Assembly: GCA_028873155.1 (NCBI GenBank)
Contig: JAGWML010000003.1
Span: 1-30,189, forward strand
DNA from: Acidobacteriota bacterium
GTDB taxonomy: Bacteria > Acidobacteriota > Terriglobia > Terriglobales > Acidobacteriaceae
Reading direction: 5' to 3'
Length of the DNA: 30,189 nucleotides
Shown here: in pieces, positions 1 to 7,062 of the stretch
Numbering within the stretch: the stretch's first letter is position 1
How the letters are laid out: every line of letters starts with the position of its first letter
Made by a program: the position numbers and the translations under genes
Notes under the pieces: generated by a model
Database searches by the model: none
What the model was told of the DNA's origin: nothing
The model's input: the letters and a program-made list of their open reading frames with translations, nothing else

Positions 1-504
1 CACGAGTTCACCGGCAGCCAGGGCGGCCAGATCATCGGTCACGGCCATGAACGATTCCAGGCCTTTGTAACCTGCATCTTTCTGTTTGTCGTTCTCAATA
101 ACTTCATGGGCCTGATTCCCGGCATCATCACACCGACCAGTCAACCGGTGGTCCCGCTGGGCATCGCGGTGCTGACCTTCCTCTACTACAACTTCCACGG
201 CGTGCGCGTGCAGGGGCCGATCGGCTATCTCAAGCACTTTGCCGGGCCGTTGTGGTGGCTGGCTCCGCTTTTGTTTCCCATTGAGATCATCTCGCACCTC
301 GCTCGCGTCATGTCGCTGACCATCCGTCTTTACGCCAACATGCTTGCCAGCGATCTGCTCACCCTGGTCTTCTTTTCACTTGTGCCCTTGGCGCTGCCTT
401 CGGCCTTTCTGGGGCTGCATTTTCTGGTATCCATCATCCAGGCCTACGTTTTCATGCTCCTTACGATGATTTACCTGACCCAGGCGACCGCGCACGAGCA
501 CTGA
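1..504 (+). CDS. atpB: F0F1 ATP synthase subunit a, C-terminal part (5' end outside window)
   Basis: The frame is open from base 1, so only the last 167 residues are present and the start lies upstream. This is the membrane stator subunit that forms the ion half-channels against the c-ring. The helix with LTIRLYANMLA carries the essential arginine (codon 325-327), and the last helix has the conserved glutamine in IIQAYVFMLLT. Together these fix the family. The stop TGA (502-504) shares its last base with an ATG (TGATG). The next gene is atpE, so this is the end of a small F0 a/c operon; no b, delta or F1 gene follows. Only the missing N-terminus is uncertain. Confidence 0.97.
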   Translation, partial: HEFTGSQGGQIIGHGHERFQAFVTCIFLFVVLNNFMGLIPGIITPTSQPVVPLGIAVLTFLYYNFHGVRVQGPIGYLKHFAGPLWWLAPLLFPIEIISHLARVMSLTIRLYANMLASDLLTLVFFSLVPLALPSAFLGLHFLVSIIQAYVFMLLTMIYLTQATAHEH

Positions 505-659
505 TGCTCTTGGGCAACGACCCTCGTCCAAAGCGAGGAAACAATTCCGACGGAGAGCGCTTCCGCTCCGTACACACGGACGACCGCAAGCGTGAGGGGG
601 CCAGCACGGTGAGCCTCAACCACCCACTGGCGGCCAATTCAAAGGGAAGCAGGAGAGAT
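505..659 (+). promoter_or_regulatory. atpB-atpE spacer with hairpin (atpE leader)
   Basis: These 155 bases separate atpB from the accepted atpE start, which is long for two co-transcribed F0 genes. A stem with outer arms ACGGAG and CTCCGT spans 550-571, and its inner CG/CG pairs extend it past a two-base bulge. A strong Shine-Dalgarno (AGGAGA, about 653-658) sits just before ATG 660. The frame entered at ATG 504 stays open through the spacer in phase with atpE. I infer a structured translation-initiation region for a subunit needed in many copies. A regulatory role is not proven. Confidence 0.4.
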
Positions 660-956
660 ATGCGGAAACTTCAGTATCTGTTTATTGCGCTGGCCGCGCT
701 GTGCTTTGCGGTGCCTGCGTTTGCGGACGGCGGATCGACCACCCTGAACCTGGTGCCGATTGGCGCTGGCCTGGGCATGGGTCTGGCAGCCGGTCTGTGC
801 GGTCTTGGCCAGGGCAGGGCCGTCGGCTCTGCTGTAGAGGCGCTGGCGCGCAACCCTGGGACGCGCGCGGGCATCTTCACCTTCCTGGTGCTGGGCCTTG
901 CTCTCATTGAGTCGCTCACGCTGTTCACGCTGGCAATTGTCTTCGCCAAGATGTAA
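660..956 (+). CDS. atpE: F0F1 ATP synthase subunit c with signal peptide
   Basis: Subunit c forms the ion-carrying rotor ring. The 98-residue product begins with a cleavable-looking signal peptide (residues 1-22, ending AFA before DGG). A classical two-helix hairpin follows, with the polar loop ARNP at 63-66 and the ion-carrying glutamate at E84. In helix 1 a glutamine (Q51) lies 33 residues before E84, and E84 is followed by serine (S85). That Q...ES pattern is the core of sodium-binding c subunits, but the next residue is Leu (L86) where sodium types have Thr. The start at 660 is chosen for its AGGAGA site; an in-frame ATG at 504 would add 52 residues. A strong terminator follows, so the operon ends here. 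Confidence 0.95.
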   Translation: MRKLQYLFIALAALCFAVPAFADGGSTTLNLVPIGAGLGMGLAAGLCGLGQGRAVGSAVEALARNPGTRAGIFTFLVLGLALIESLTLFTLAIVFAKM

Positions 957-973
957 GCGGCGGGCATCCCTCC

Positions 974-1011
974 AAACGGCCTGGCCTTCGGGTCAGGCCG
1001 TTTGCTTTTTG
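974..1011 (+). terminator. Rho-independent terminator of the atpB-atpE operon
   Basis: The arms AAACGGCCTG (974-983) and CAGGCCGTTT (994-1003) pair perfectly. A G-T wobble and two G-C pairs extend them to a TTCG tetraloop (987-990). The tail GCTTTTT follows at 1004-1010. It lies 17 bases after the atpE stop and just before the end of the convergent gene at 1020. The opposite strand has no T-run, so it serves the plus strand. Confidence 0.93.
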
Positions 1012-1019
1012 TGCTGCGA

Positions 1020-1877
1020 TCAGCGGGATGCCTGTGCTTGTACGAGTGTGCCGGAGCGCAGCAGCTGAACGGCCTGCGTGTAGGTGGTGGTGGTTGCGAT
1101 GGGCGTGAAATCGGTGGTGGCCTCGTCTGTGCTAAACGATTTGCTTTTGAGCACAACGCGGCCCGTCATCGCCAGTTGCAGGTGAGTGATGCGCCAATGG
1201 CCGCCGCCCACGTCGCGCTGATCGATGCGAATCCAGCCGCCCTTGTCGAGTTGGCCGAGGATGCCCCAGCCAAAATTGACGTCCTGGATGAGGTGCCCAT
1301 CGAGTCGCACGATGTGCTTCTGCGCCGGTTCAATCCAAAGCTCACCGGCCATTTCCGTCAGCGCCAGAGTCTCCAGATTGGGCGGGTCAAACCGGGGATT
1401 CGGTTGGAAACGGAACTTCTCGACTGTCATGCCCAGTTCGCTCGACTGCCCCATGGATGTGTATTGAAACGCGGAAGGCAGCGCGCGAAGAATCTTGAGC
1501 ACGCGTTCGGTATCTGCGTCCTGGCTCTGTTTGCGATGACGCTGCCGAGATGGATTGCTGAGCAGATCGTTGAGGCGCGCCTGTTCGCGCTCCTCGTCGG
1601 AGGCGTTCAAGGGCTGATCGTTGAGCGCAACGAGGCGGGCCACTGCGCCGTCTTTTGTCTCGCAGATCTCTTTGGTCGAAGTGAATCTCGGGCTGGATTT
1701 GCGCAACCGGTAGCACATGGGCTGGCCGGTATCTCTGGCCGCCTGTAGCTCGGCGACGAGGGTTTGCTTCACCAGCGCAGGCGTCTCCTGCCCCTCTGCC
1801 GGGCGCGGCGCGCACGCAAGCTGGCTGAGGATGAACAGAAGCAAGGCAAACTGTACCGATGCGTGCTTAACGCTCAT
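1020..1877 (-). CDS. Secreted protein of unknown function, acidobacterial type
   Basis: The 285-residue product has an N-terminal hydrophobic signal segment (about residues 8-22). It ends near LACAP; the cysteine is not in a canonical lipobox, so secreted or lipid-anchored are both possible. The mature part has a charged central stretch (about 110-125, many D, E, R and Q). The second half looks beta-rich, with GELWIEP followed by strands such as RLDGHLIQDVNFGWGILG. This layout (a question about remaining residues, then a LolA/RseB-like sheet) resembles a family of secreted proteins I associate with acidobacteria, from memory. No catalytic motif is visible. It is convergent with atpE and divergent from the bactofilin gene. 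The ATG at 1875-1877 has only a weak ribosome site. The role is unknown. Confidence 0.75.
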   Translation of the reverse strand: MSVKHASVQFALLLFILSQLACAPRPAEGQETPALVKQTLVAELQAARDTGQPMCYRLRKSSPRFTSTKEICETKDGAVARLVALNDQPLNASDEEREQARLNDLLSNPSRQRHRKQSQDADTERVLKILRALPSAFQYTSMGQSSELGMTVEKFRFQPNPRFDPPNLETLALTEMAGELWIEPAQKHIVRLDGHLIQDVNFGWGILGQLDKGGWIRIDQRDVGGGHWRITHLQLAMTGRVVLKSKSFSTDEATTDFTPIATTTTYTQAVQLLRSGTLVQAQASR

Positions 1878-2006
1878 TCGTATTTCGCGCTGAGAAAGCT
1901 TGTCTCCTCTCCATTAGACGCTTTCATGCCCACCGGGTTTCTGGAATTGAAGGGTGCAGGCCCATTTGCGTATAGTTCGGGCAGGACTCCCGGTATTTGC
2001 GCCCTC

Positions 2007-2037
2007 TTGAGATCGATGGTTGGGGCCTCTTTATACT
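2007..2037 (+). promoter_or_regulatory. Candidate sigma-70 promoter of the bactofilin gene
   Basis: TTGAGA (2007-2012) and TATACT (2032-2037) are separated by 19 bases, slightly long for sigma-70. Transcription would start near 2044, giving a leader of about 75 bases. The site lies in the 242-base divergent gap 1878-2119. I see nothing else convincing in that gap, including no clear promoter for the minus-strand gene. Confidence 0.5.
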
Positions 2038-2119
2038 GGATAGGTGGCTGTATTGTCTGGGAGCTGTTTTCCCCGGTTCCACCAGGACGCAATTCAACGA
2101 GACAGGAAGGATCTTCACG

Positions 2120-2476
2120 ATGGCTGCCGAAACTGGACAAGCGCGCATTGGCAAGACGGTTGTGATTCGAGGAGAAGTGAAGGGAAGTGAGGATCTGATT
2201 GTCGATGGTCACGTCGAGGGACTGATCAACCTTGCCGAACATCGCCTGACGATTGGTCCCAATGCTCATGTGACGGCCGACCTGTCGGCTAAGGATGTGC
2301 TGATCATGGGCCACGTTCAAGGGAACATTGCCGCAGCGGGTCGTGTGGAACTGCGGGCGGGCAGTGTGGTGGAAGGCGATGTTCAGGCGCTTCGCCTGGC
2401 CATCGAAGATAACGCCGTCTTCCGCGGGAAGGTCGATCTGACGCGAGGCGCTGCAGGCGGCGCATCGCACGCCTAA
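2120..2476 (+). CDS. Bactofilin family polymer-forming protein
   Basis: The 118-residue product is almost entirely the bactofilin domain (DUF583, PF04519). It is a right-handed beta-helix made of short repeating strands, for example GKTVVIRGEVKGSEDLIVDG and then LTIGPNAHVTADL. It is rich in G-x-V/I turns and has short disordered ends (GGASHA at the C-terminus). Bactofilins self-assemble without nucleotides into membrane-associated filaments that scaffold cell-shape, stalk or motility functions. The start at 2120 is chosen for AGGAAGG (2104-2110) and because the domain begins there. A longer in-frame start at 1997 would translate across the predicted promoter. Two plus-strand genes follow (2630, 3328) and may be co-transcribed. 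Confidence 0.93.
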   Translation: MAAETGQARIGKTVVIRGEVKGSEDLIVDGHVEGLINLAEHRLTIGPNAHVTADLSAKDVLIMGHVQGNIAAAGRVELRAGSVVEGDVQALRLAIEDNAVFRGKVDLTRGAAGGASHA

Positions 2477-2629
2477 CGCGAGCGGCCAGACGAGGTGCAA
2501 GTTGGCTGGAAAGTCCCTGCGCTGGCTGGGATTTTTCTCGGTACCCTGCACCATGAACGGAATCATATCTCCGCGCGTCCAGCGGCGGAGCCTGATTAAG
2601 GACAGTAACCCGCAAAGGACTCTTTCGCG

Positions 2630-3283
2630 ATGCTTGGTCGGTTGTTTGATAGGAAGCCGGAAGGTGAAGCGCACAAGGCTTCTCCGCATCGCATGGGACC
2701 GCGCTTCAGCCGCCATTCCGGAGGCTGGGCGGCCCTTCGCAAGCGGCTGCAGGGTGAGCCGGGGCTGCGTGTGATTGATGCGGGGCTGACCTCTCCGACC
2801 AACATCAACTATCTGACGAGTCTTGGTCACAGCATCTTCCTTGCCGATCCTGTGGCAGATGCGTGGGAAGGGGACTGGCAGACCGGCGCAGACGAGTACG
2901 GCAAGCCGGTCTGGAACGTGCAAGGATACCTGGACCAGACCCTGCGCTTTGAAGGACGGATGTTCGATGTGGTCCTGCTGTGGACTGCGCTCGATTTTCT
3001 TCCCGAAGCATTCGTGGTTCCCGTCGTGGATCGCTTGTTTTCCGCGATGAATCCCTCCGGGCAGGTGCTTGCTTTTTTTCATACCAAGACAAAGGGTGAA
3101 GAAGCGGAGTACGGGCGCTTCCACATCACGCAAGACGACGACGTCGAGGTGCAGTCCATGCAGGACTTTGCGATTCAGCGGGCATTCACAAATCGCAGCA
3201 TCCAGAGCCTGTTTTCCAGATGGTCGGGCTTCAAGCAGTTCCTCGCGAAAGACAGCCTTTCGGAAGTGATTATCACGCGATAG
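2630..3283 (+). CDS. SAM methyltransferase-like protein with degenerate motif I
   Basis: The 217-residue product has the outline of a class I methyltransferase. A strand and turn at 47-58 (RVIDAGLTSPTN) occupies the SAM-binding motif I position. It is followed by an acidic strand end (FLADP, 70-74), the motif IV-like strand DVVLLWTALDFLPE (113-126), and a C-terminal strand near SGQVLAFFHTK. Motif I lacks the usual GxGxG, so SAM binding or activity may be altered or lost. It lies between a bactofilin and a metallo-hydrolase on the same strand; a shared role is possible but not shown. An alternative reading is a non-catalytic Rossmann-fold partner. Confidence 0.7.
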   Translation: MLGRLFDRKPEGEAHKASPHRMGPRFSRHSGGWAALRKRLQGEPGLRVIDAGLTSPTNINYLTSLGHSIFLADPVADAWEGDWQTGADEYGKPVWNVQGYLDQTLRFEGRMFDVVLLWTALDFLPEAFVVPVVDRLFSAMNPSGQVLAFFHTKTKGEEAEYGRFHITQDDDVEVQSMQDFAIQRAFTNRSIQSLFSRWSGFKQFLAKDSLSEVIITR

Positions 3284-3327
3284 GCGCCGATGGACCATAT
3301 CTGGGTCTTGATCGGAAGGAGAGTCCG

Positions 3328-4044
3328 GTGAAATGGTTGGGCGAAACAAAGGTGACGTGGCTGGGACATGCCACTGTCCTGATTCAAACAGGCAAGGGCA
3401 CGAATATTCTGATTGACCCATTCATCGAGCAGAATCCAAAATACCCAACGGATTTCCAACTGCCGGACCAGATTCACTATTGCCTGCTGACGCACGGACA
3501 CGGCGACCATACGGCCGATGCGGTCACGGTGGCCGCCAGGCACGGCGCAACGGTGGTCGCCATCTATGAGCTGGCTGCGTATATGCAAGCCAAAGGCGCG
3601 AGCCAGACGATTGGCATGAATCTGGGCGGAAGTGTGCGCCTCGATGACGTGACGGCAACAATGGTGGAGGCGAAGCACTCGGCCGGAATCCAGGATGAGC
3701 AGGGCACGCACTATGTGGGCGTGGCGGCAGGGTACGTTCTCAGCGTCGCCGATGGCCCCGTGCTCTATCACGCGGGCGACACGGCTGTCTTCAGCGACAT
3801 GAAGCTCATTGCAGATCTCTACCACCCGCAGCTCGCGATGCTGCCCATCGGGGGGCACTTCACCATGGGACCGAGCGAAGCTGCAATGGCTGCGAAGCTT
3901 CTGTCGCCCAAGGCAATTTTGCCGCTACACTTCGGGACGTTTCCCCCGCTGAAGGGGACTCCGGAGGAGCTGGCCAAACTAATCGGGCCGGAGGTCTTCG
4001 TCGTGCGCGTCGAGCCGGGAAGAGCCTTGACCTCAGGCAACTGA
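3328..4044 (+). CDS. UPF0173-type metal-dependent hydrolase (metallo-beta-lactamase fold)
   Basis: The 238-residue product has the metallo-beta-lactamase zinc signature HGHGDH at 56-61. Further metal ligands are expected around H117, D151 (YHAGDTAVF) and H201 (LPLHFGTFP). The compact length and the order WLGHATVLI, LIDPF, LTHGHGDHTAD match the UPF0173/YtkL hydrolases, whose substrate is generally unknown. The GTG at 3328 is preferred: GGAAGGAG (3314-3321) lies 6 bases upstream and the fold starts at once. An ATG at 3220 in the same frame would overlap the preceding gene by 64 bases and add a tail unlike the family. A bidirectional terminator follows. Confidence 0.9.
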   Translation: MKWLGETKVTWLGHATVLIQTGKGTNILIDPFIEQNPKYPTDFQLPDQIHYCLLTHGHGDHTADAVTVAARHGATVVAIYELAAYMQAKGASQTIGMNLGGSVRLDDVTATMVEAKHSAGIQDEQGTHYVGVAAGYVLSVADGPVLYHAGDTAVFSDMKLIADLYHPQLAMLPIGGHFTMGPSEAAMAAKLLSPKAILPLHFGTFPPLKGTPEELAKLIGPEVFVVRVEPGRALTSGN

Positions 4045-4073
4045 AGGGCACGCGAATCGGAGCCAGCAAAGGA

Positions 4074-4099
4074 AAAGGGCCCGGTAGCTCGGGCCCTTT
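4074..4099. terminator. Bidirectional hairpin between convergent genes
   Basis: The arms AAAGGGCCCG (4074-4083) and CGGGCCCTTT (4090-4099) form a perfect 10-base-pair stem with a six-base loop. It lies between the plus-strand hydrolase (ends 4044) and the minus-strand small gene (ends 4115). On the minus strand the stem runs into TTTTCCTTT; on the plus strand into TTTGATT. It probably serves both genes, with better T-tail support on the minus strand. Confidence 0.82.
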
Positions 4100-4114
4100 G
4101 ATTGGTGACGCAAC

Positions 4115-4345
4115 TTATTTGCCTGCGGCCGCCTTTTTCTTCTGCTCTGCCCAGCGTCTTTTTACCGCGTCCGCAATTCGTTTGCGTCCTTCGGGTGTCA
4201 GCCGTCTCTTCTTTGACTTTTTGAAGGCCGAGCGCGCGCCGGCTGGGGTTCCGGCGGATGGCACTTCTCCCGTTAAAACTGCTCTTGCGTGCTGTAAAGC
4301 CGCAATCTCGTGATCGATCTGTGCAAGAATCTCTGAGACTCCCAC
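4115..4345 (-). CDS. Small lysine-rich basic protein (76 aa), unknown function
   Basis: The N-terminal half looks like an amphipathic helix (EILAQIDHEIAALQHARAVL). A flexible Gly/Pro/Ala linker follows, then a strongly basic C-terminal segment with RRLTPEGRKRIADAVKRRWA and an AEQKKKAA tail. The basic helix resembles short DNA- or RNA-binding helices, as in nucleoid-associated proteins or NUMOD-like modules. That is inference; no named family is claimed. The start is GTG (4343-4345) with a strong GGAGGAAG site (4352-4359) 6 bases upstream. It has its own promoter (4430-4458) and a terminator (4074-4099), so it forms a complete single-gene unit, which supports it being real. Confidence 0.8.
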   Translation of the reverse strand: MGVSEILAQIDHEIAALQHARAVLTGEVPSAGTPAGARSAFKKSKKRRLTPEGRKRIADAVKRRWAEQKKKAAAGK

Positions 4346-4429
4346 TGTTCGCTTCCTCCGTGTCGTCTTCTATGTGTCTCCTGGACGACCGTTTTTCTGT
4401 CGCCCGGCGGCATCTTCTAGTCCAGCGGT

Positions 4430-4458
4430 AGCATACGGGACTATAGACTACTTTACAA
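4430..4458 (-). promoter_or_regulatory. Sigma-70 promoter of the small basic protein gene
   Basis: On the minus strand TTGTAA (4453-4458) and TATGCT (4430-4435) are separated by exactly 17 bases. Transcription would start near 4424, giving a leader of about 78 bases that contains the GGAGGAAG ribosome site. Confidence 0.65.
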
Positions 4459-4501
4459 ACAAATTGTGTGCTGAAATGTTGTTCTGGTGCCAACAATCGC
4501 A

Positions 4502-4536
4502 ACCATCCGAAGGGTGAGGGCCCTCTGAGGGATGGT
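4502..4536. other. Inverted repeat in the gap downstream of the permease gene
   Basis: The arms ACCATCC (4502-4508) and GGATGGT (4530-4536) enclose a GC-rich loop that itself contains the palindrome GAGGGCCCTC (4516-4525). It lies in the 257-base gap 4346-4602, downstream of the minus-strand permease gene that stops at 4603. It could end or pause that transcript, but no T-run follows on the minus strand. Apart from this and the promoter at 4430-4458, I see nothing in the gap. Confidence 0.35.
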
Positions 4537-4602
4537 GCTCGGACTCTTACTGAACTCATTCGGCGAAATTGGGGATGCCGCCGCGGAATCTGGGCCCATG
4601 CT

Positions 4603-6918
4603 TCAGTGGGGCTGCGTCATCGTCTGCGAGGATTCCTTCGGTAGCGCTGGCGTCTCACAACTCCGGCTGCGAAGATCGCGCACAATGTCGTCCTTCTCTC
4701 GCGCATATTGTCCCGCAAGCCGCGTCAGGGCATAGGTGATGATGTCGCTGTGATGCAACTCCTGCATCGAGGGATCGCGGCGCATGTTGAGCCAGAGGCG
4801 ATGTACGAGCTGGACGTCATCGGGGCTGAGCGCGGGTGCATGCGGGCCGATGTAAAAGAACTTGGCGTCGCCGCTGGGTCCAATTACGTAGAAGTTGAAC
4901 TGGCGCTTGGGCTCGGGCAAAGCCTCCCAAGCCTGGCCGAGGTGGAAGGCCTGCTCCTCTGCGCTGAGAGAGCTTGAAAGACCGGAGACGACGGACTCCA
5001 CTTCAAGAGAGTTGGCGCCTTGCACCAGCGCCGCGAAGATATCGCCGGCGGGCAGAACCAGGAGGGAAACCTTCTTTCCGAAGCTCTCAGCCACGGAGAC
5101 AGCCTTGGTGAACAACATTTGCTCGTGCTCACTGAAGCTCTGCTGCTCTGCGCTGAGGTATTCGGGGCCACCGACGCCCATCATGCGCACACTGACGACG
5201 ACGACGTCCCGGTCCTCGGTTTTCGTGCGCGCGAGGACCCATTTGAGAGCGGCTGGATTGGCAGCATCGTGCATCGCCACCAGAATGCTTCCGGGGCGAA
5301 GGGCAACGGACTCTCGATTGACTGTCTCCTGATGTTCGAGCTGGAAGTGATCCTTCATCTGGCGCGCAGTTGCGGCATGCTTGCGCAGATTCTGCTGCTC
5401 CGACAGCGTGAAGATGATGAAGAAGACAATGGCAAAGGCGATACCGCTCTTGGTAGCGATGGACTTGGTAAACAGGTTCACGATCGCCGTGGAGAGCAGG
5501 ACCAGGAACACGGAGATGAGGCCGACAGGAATCTCGGTCTTGCCGATGCGGATATTCGGTGGCACCTTCCAGCCGCGCTCGCCGTGATATTTCCATCGGA
5601 GTACGAGAATCGCAAGGCTGTTGAAGGTGAATGACCAGATGACACCGAATGCGTAGGCCTCGCCCAGGGTGATGATGTTGCCCCGCGTGGCGATGATGGT
5701 GAACATCTGCAGGCCGAAGACGAGGTTCACGATGCGATGGCTGGTTCCAAAGCGGGGATGCGGCTTGCGGAACCAGTCCGTAAGAACGCCATCTTCAGCT
5801 ACGCGCATCAGAACGCCGGTCGACCCGATCATCGATGTATTGATGGCGCCCGAGAGGATGATGAAGCCAACGAAGACAACGAAGATACGGAAGGCGATGC
5901 GCCAGAACACGGGGCCAACCATGTACATCGCGAGGCCCGCTATCAGGTTGTCCTGGTAGATGTGGGTCCGCTCCCACGTGGGGATCAGCATGGAGGCCAG
6001 CAGAGTGGCGCCGCCTGTGAAGATGAGGCTGTAAATCGCGATGACGATCGCGGCGCGCTTCAAGTTTTTGAGCTTGGGGTGCTGAATTTCGCGGTTGACC
6101 TGGGCCAGCGTCTCCTCGCCGCTCATGGCAAGGATGGAGTGGCCGAACGCCATGAGGATGCCGAATAGCCCAAAAAGCGGCACAAGACGACTGCCCTGGA
6201 GAAAGCCCAGTGCATCCGAGCTGAAATGCAGATTTGCCGGCGTGGGCGCAGGGGGAAGATGGGGGCGGCGAACCAGAACGGAGTAGGTGCCCCAGAGAAG
6301 CAGGATGACAACCATCACAGTTGTGATCTGCATGACGCGCAGGGCCTTGTCGCTGGACTCTTCAATACCCTTGATATTTTGCCACCAGTAATAGATGGTG
6401 ACGATGGCGGCAAAGAGCGCGGAGGTGAGGTTGACGTCGAACTGGAATGGATTGCCGTGCGGATCCATCAGCGCTGGTGGCAGCCAGTGGCTCTGCGCGG
6501 CGACGATCATCATCTCGTTCATCAGGCCGACGATGTACTGACCTGCCGAAACTCCCGAGATTGGCCCCGTGAGGATGTAGTCAAACATCAGCGCGGAGAC
6601 GCTGAGTTTGGCGAACAGACCTCCGAGCGCCTCCTTGACCACGCGGTAGACGCCTGCGCGGGTAAACATCGAGCAGCTTTCAACGTAAACAGCCCGGACC
6701 GCGAAGCTGAAGAGCATGATGCCGAGGATGAACCACGGCGCCGATGCGCCAACCGCCTGTTCGGCGATGCCTCCCGCATAGTATGCCGACGACGCCAGGT
6801 CACAGAGAACGATGGACGCGGCTCTCCAGAAGGAGATAAAGGTGAGCATCACGGAGGATGCCACAATCAGACGTACGCGGTCGGAAGGTGGGGCGGTGAA
6901 CGTTCGAGTCGATGCCAT
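4603..6918 (-). CDS. APC-superfamily amino acid permease with C-terminal USP-like domain
   Basis: The 771-residue product has about twelve membrane segments in residues 15-505. The APC-type first helices (SSVMLTFISFWRAASIVL), the MFDYILTGPISGVSAGQY segment and the GHSILAMSGEETLAQVNREI segment place it among amino acid/polyamine/cation permeases. A basic linker follows. Residues about 543-690 form a cytoplasmic domain of alternating strands and helices resembling universal stress proteins (GSILVAMHDAANPAALKWVL, then VVVVSVRMMG). The usual USP ATP-binding glycine motif is not evident. The substrate cannot be read from sequence. A near-consensus promoter (6991-7019) lies upstream. The ribosome site before ATG 6918 is weak. 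Typical APC permeases are 450-500 residues, so the fusion explains the extra length. Confidence 0.9.
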   Translation of the reverse strand: MASTRTFTAPPSDRVRLIVASSVMLTFISFWRAASIVLCDLASSAYYAGGIAEQAVGASAPWFILGIMLFSFAVRAVYVESCSMFTRAGVYRVVKEALGGLFAKLSVSALMFDYILTGPISGVSAGQYIVGLMNEMMIVAAQSHWLPPALMDPHGNPFQFDVNLTSALFAAIVTIYYWWQNIKGIEESSDKALRVMQITTVMVVILLLWGTYSVLVRRPHLPPAPTPANLHFSSDALGFLQGSRLVPLFGLFGILMAFGHSILAMSGEETLAQVNREIQHPKLKNLKRAAIVIAIYSLIFTGGATLLASMLIPTWERTHIYQDNLIAGLAMYMVGPVFWRIAFRIFVVFVGFIILSGAINTSMIGSTGVLMRVAEDGVLTDWFRKPHPRFGTSHRIVNLVFGLQMFTIIATRGNIITLGEAYAFGVIWSFTFNSLAILVLRWKYHGERGWKVPPNIRIGKTEIPVGLISVFLVLLSTAIVNLFTKSIATKSGIAFAIVFFIIFTLSEQQNLRKHAATARQMKDHFQLEHQETVNRESVALRPGSILVAMHDAANPAALKWVLARTKTEDRDVVVVSVRMMGVGGPEYLSAEQQSFSEHEQMLFTKAVSVAESFGKKVSLLVLPAGDIFAALVQGANSLEVESVVSGLSSSLSAEEQAFHLGQAWEALPEPKRQFNFYVIGPSGDAKFFYIGPHAPALSPDDVQLVHRLWLNMRRDPSMQELHHSDIITYALTRLAGQYAREKDDIVRDLRSRSCETPALPKESSQTMTQPH

Positions 6919-6990
6919 TGACGGTGTGCCGCCTAGGAGGAACGGCGATTCAAGATGTGTGGACTGGAATTGCTTCCGACGCCCTGGCTG

Positions 6991-7019
6991 AGTTTATTGC
7001 TGTGTAAATAAGTTGTCAA
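6991..7019 (-). promoter_or_regulatory. Strong sigma-70 promoter of the permease gene
   Basis: On the minus strand a consensus TTGACA (7014-7019) is followed by a 17-base spacer and TAAACT (6991-6996). This is the best promoter match in the window. Transcription would start near 6984, giving a leader of about 66 bases before ATG 6918. Confidence 0.85.
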
Positions 7020-7062
7020 TAGAGAAACGGAACCTGAACATTTGTTTGAAGTTGTGGGCAAT

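Noticed and set aside
1002..1748. Long plus-strand open frame
   Set aside because: It is antisense to the secreted-protein gene (1020-1877), begins within the atpE terminator region, and its translation has no recognisable domain. It is a high-GC shadow.
2570..2591. Stem CTCCGC/GCGGAG before the methyltransferase-like gene
   Set aside because: Six GC-rich pairs are expected often by chance in this composition, and no T-run or other signal supports a role.
1874..3421. 515-codon open frame on the minus strand
   Set aside because: It runs antisense through the bactofilin and methyltransferase-like genes. Those have clear domains and ribosome sites; the antisense frame has none.
3819..4559. Minus-strand frame whose first residues resemble translated tRNA
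   Set aside because: I looked for a tRNA near 4535-4560 and found no acceptor stem or T-arm consensus. The frame itself overlaps real genes on both sides.
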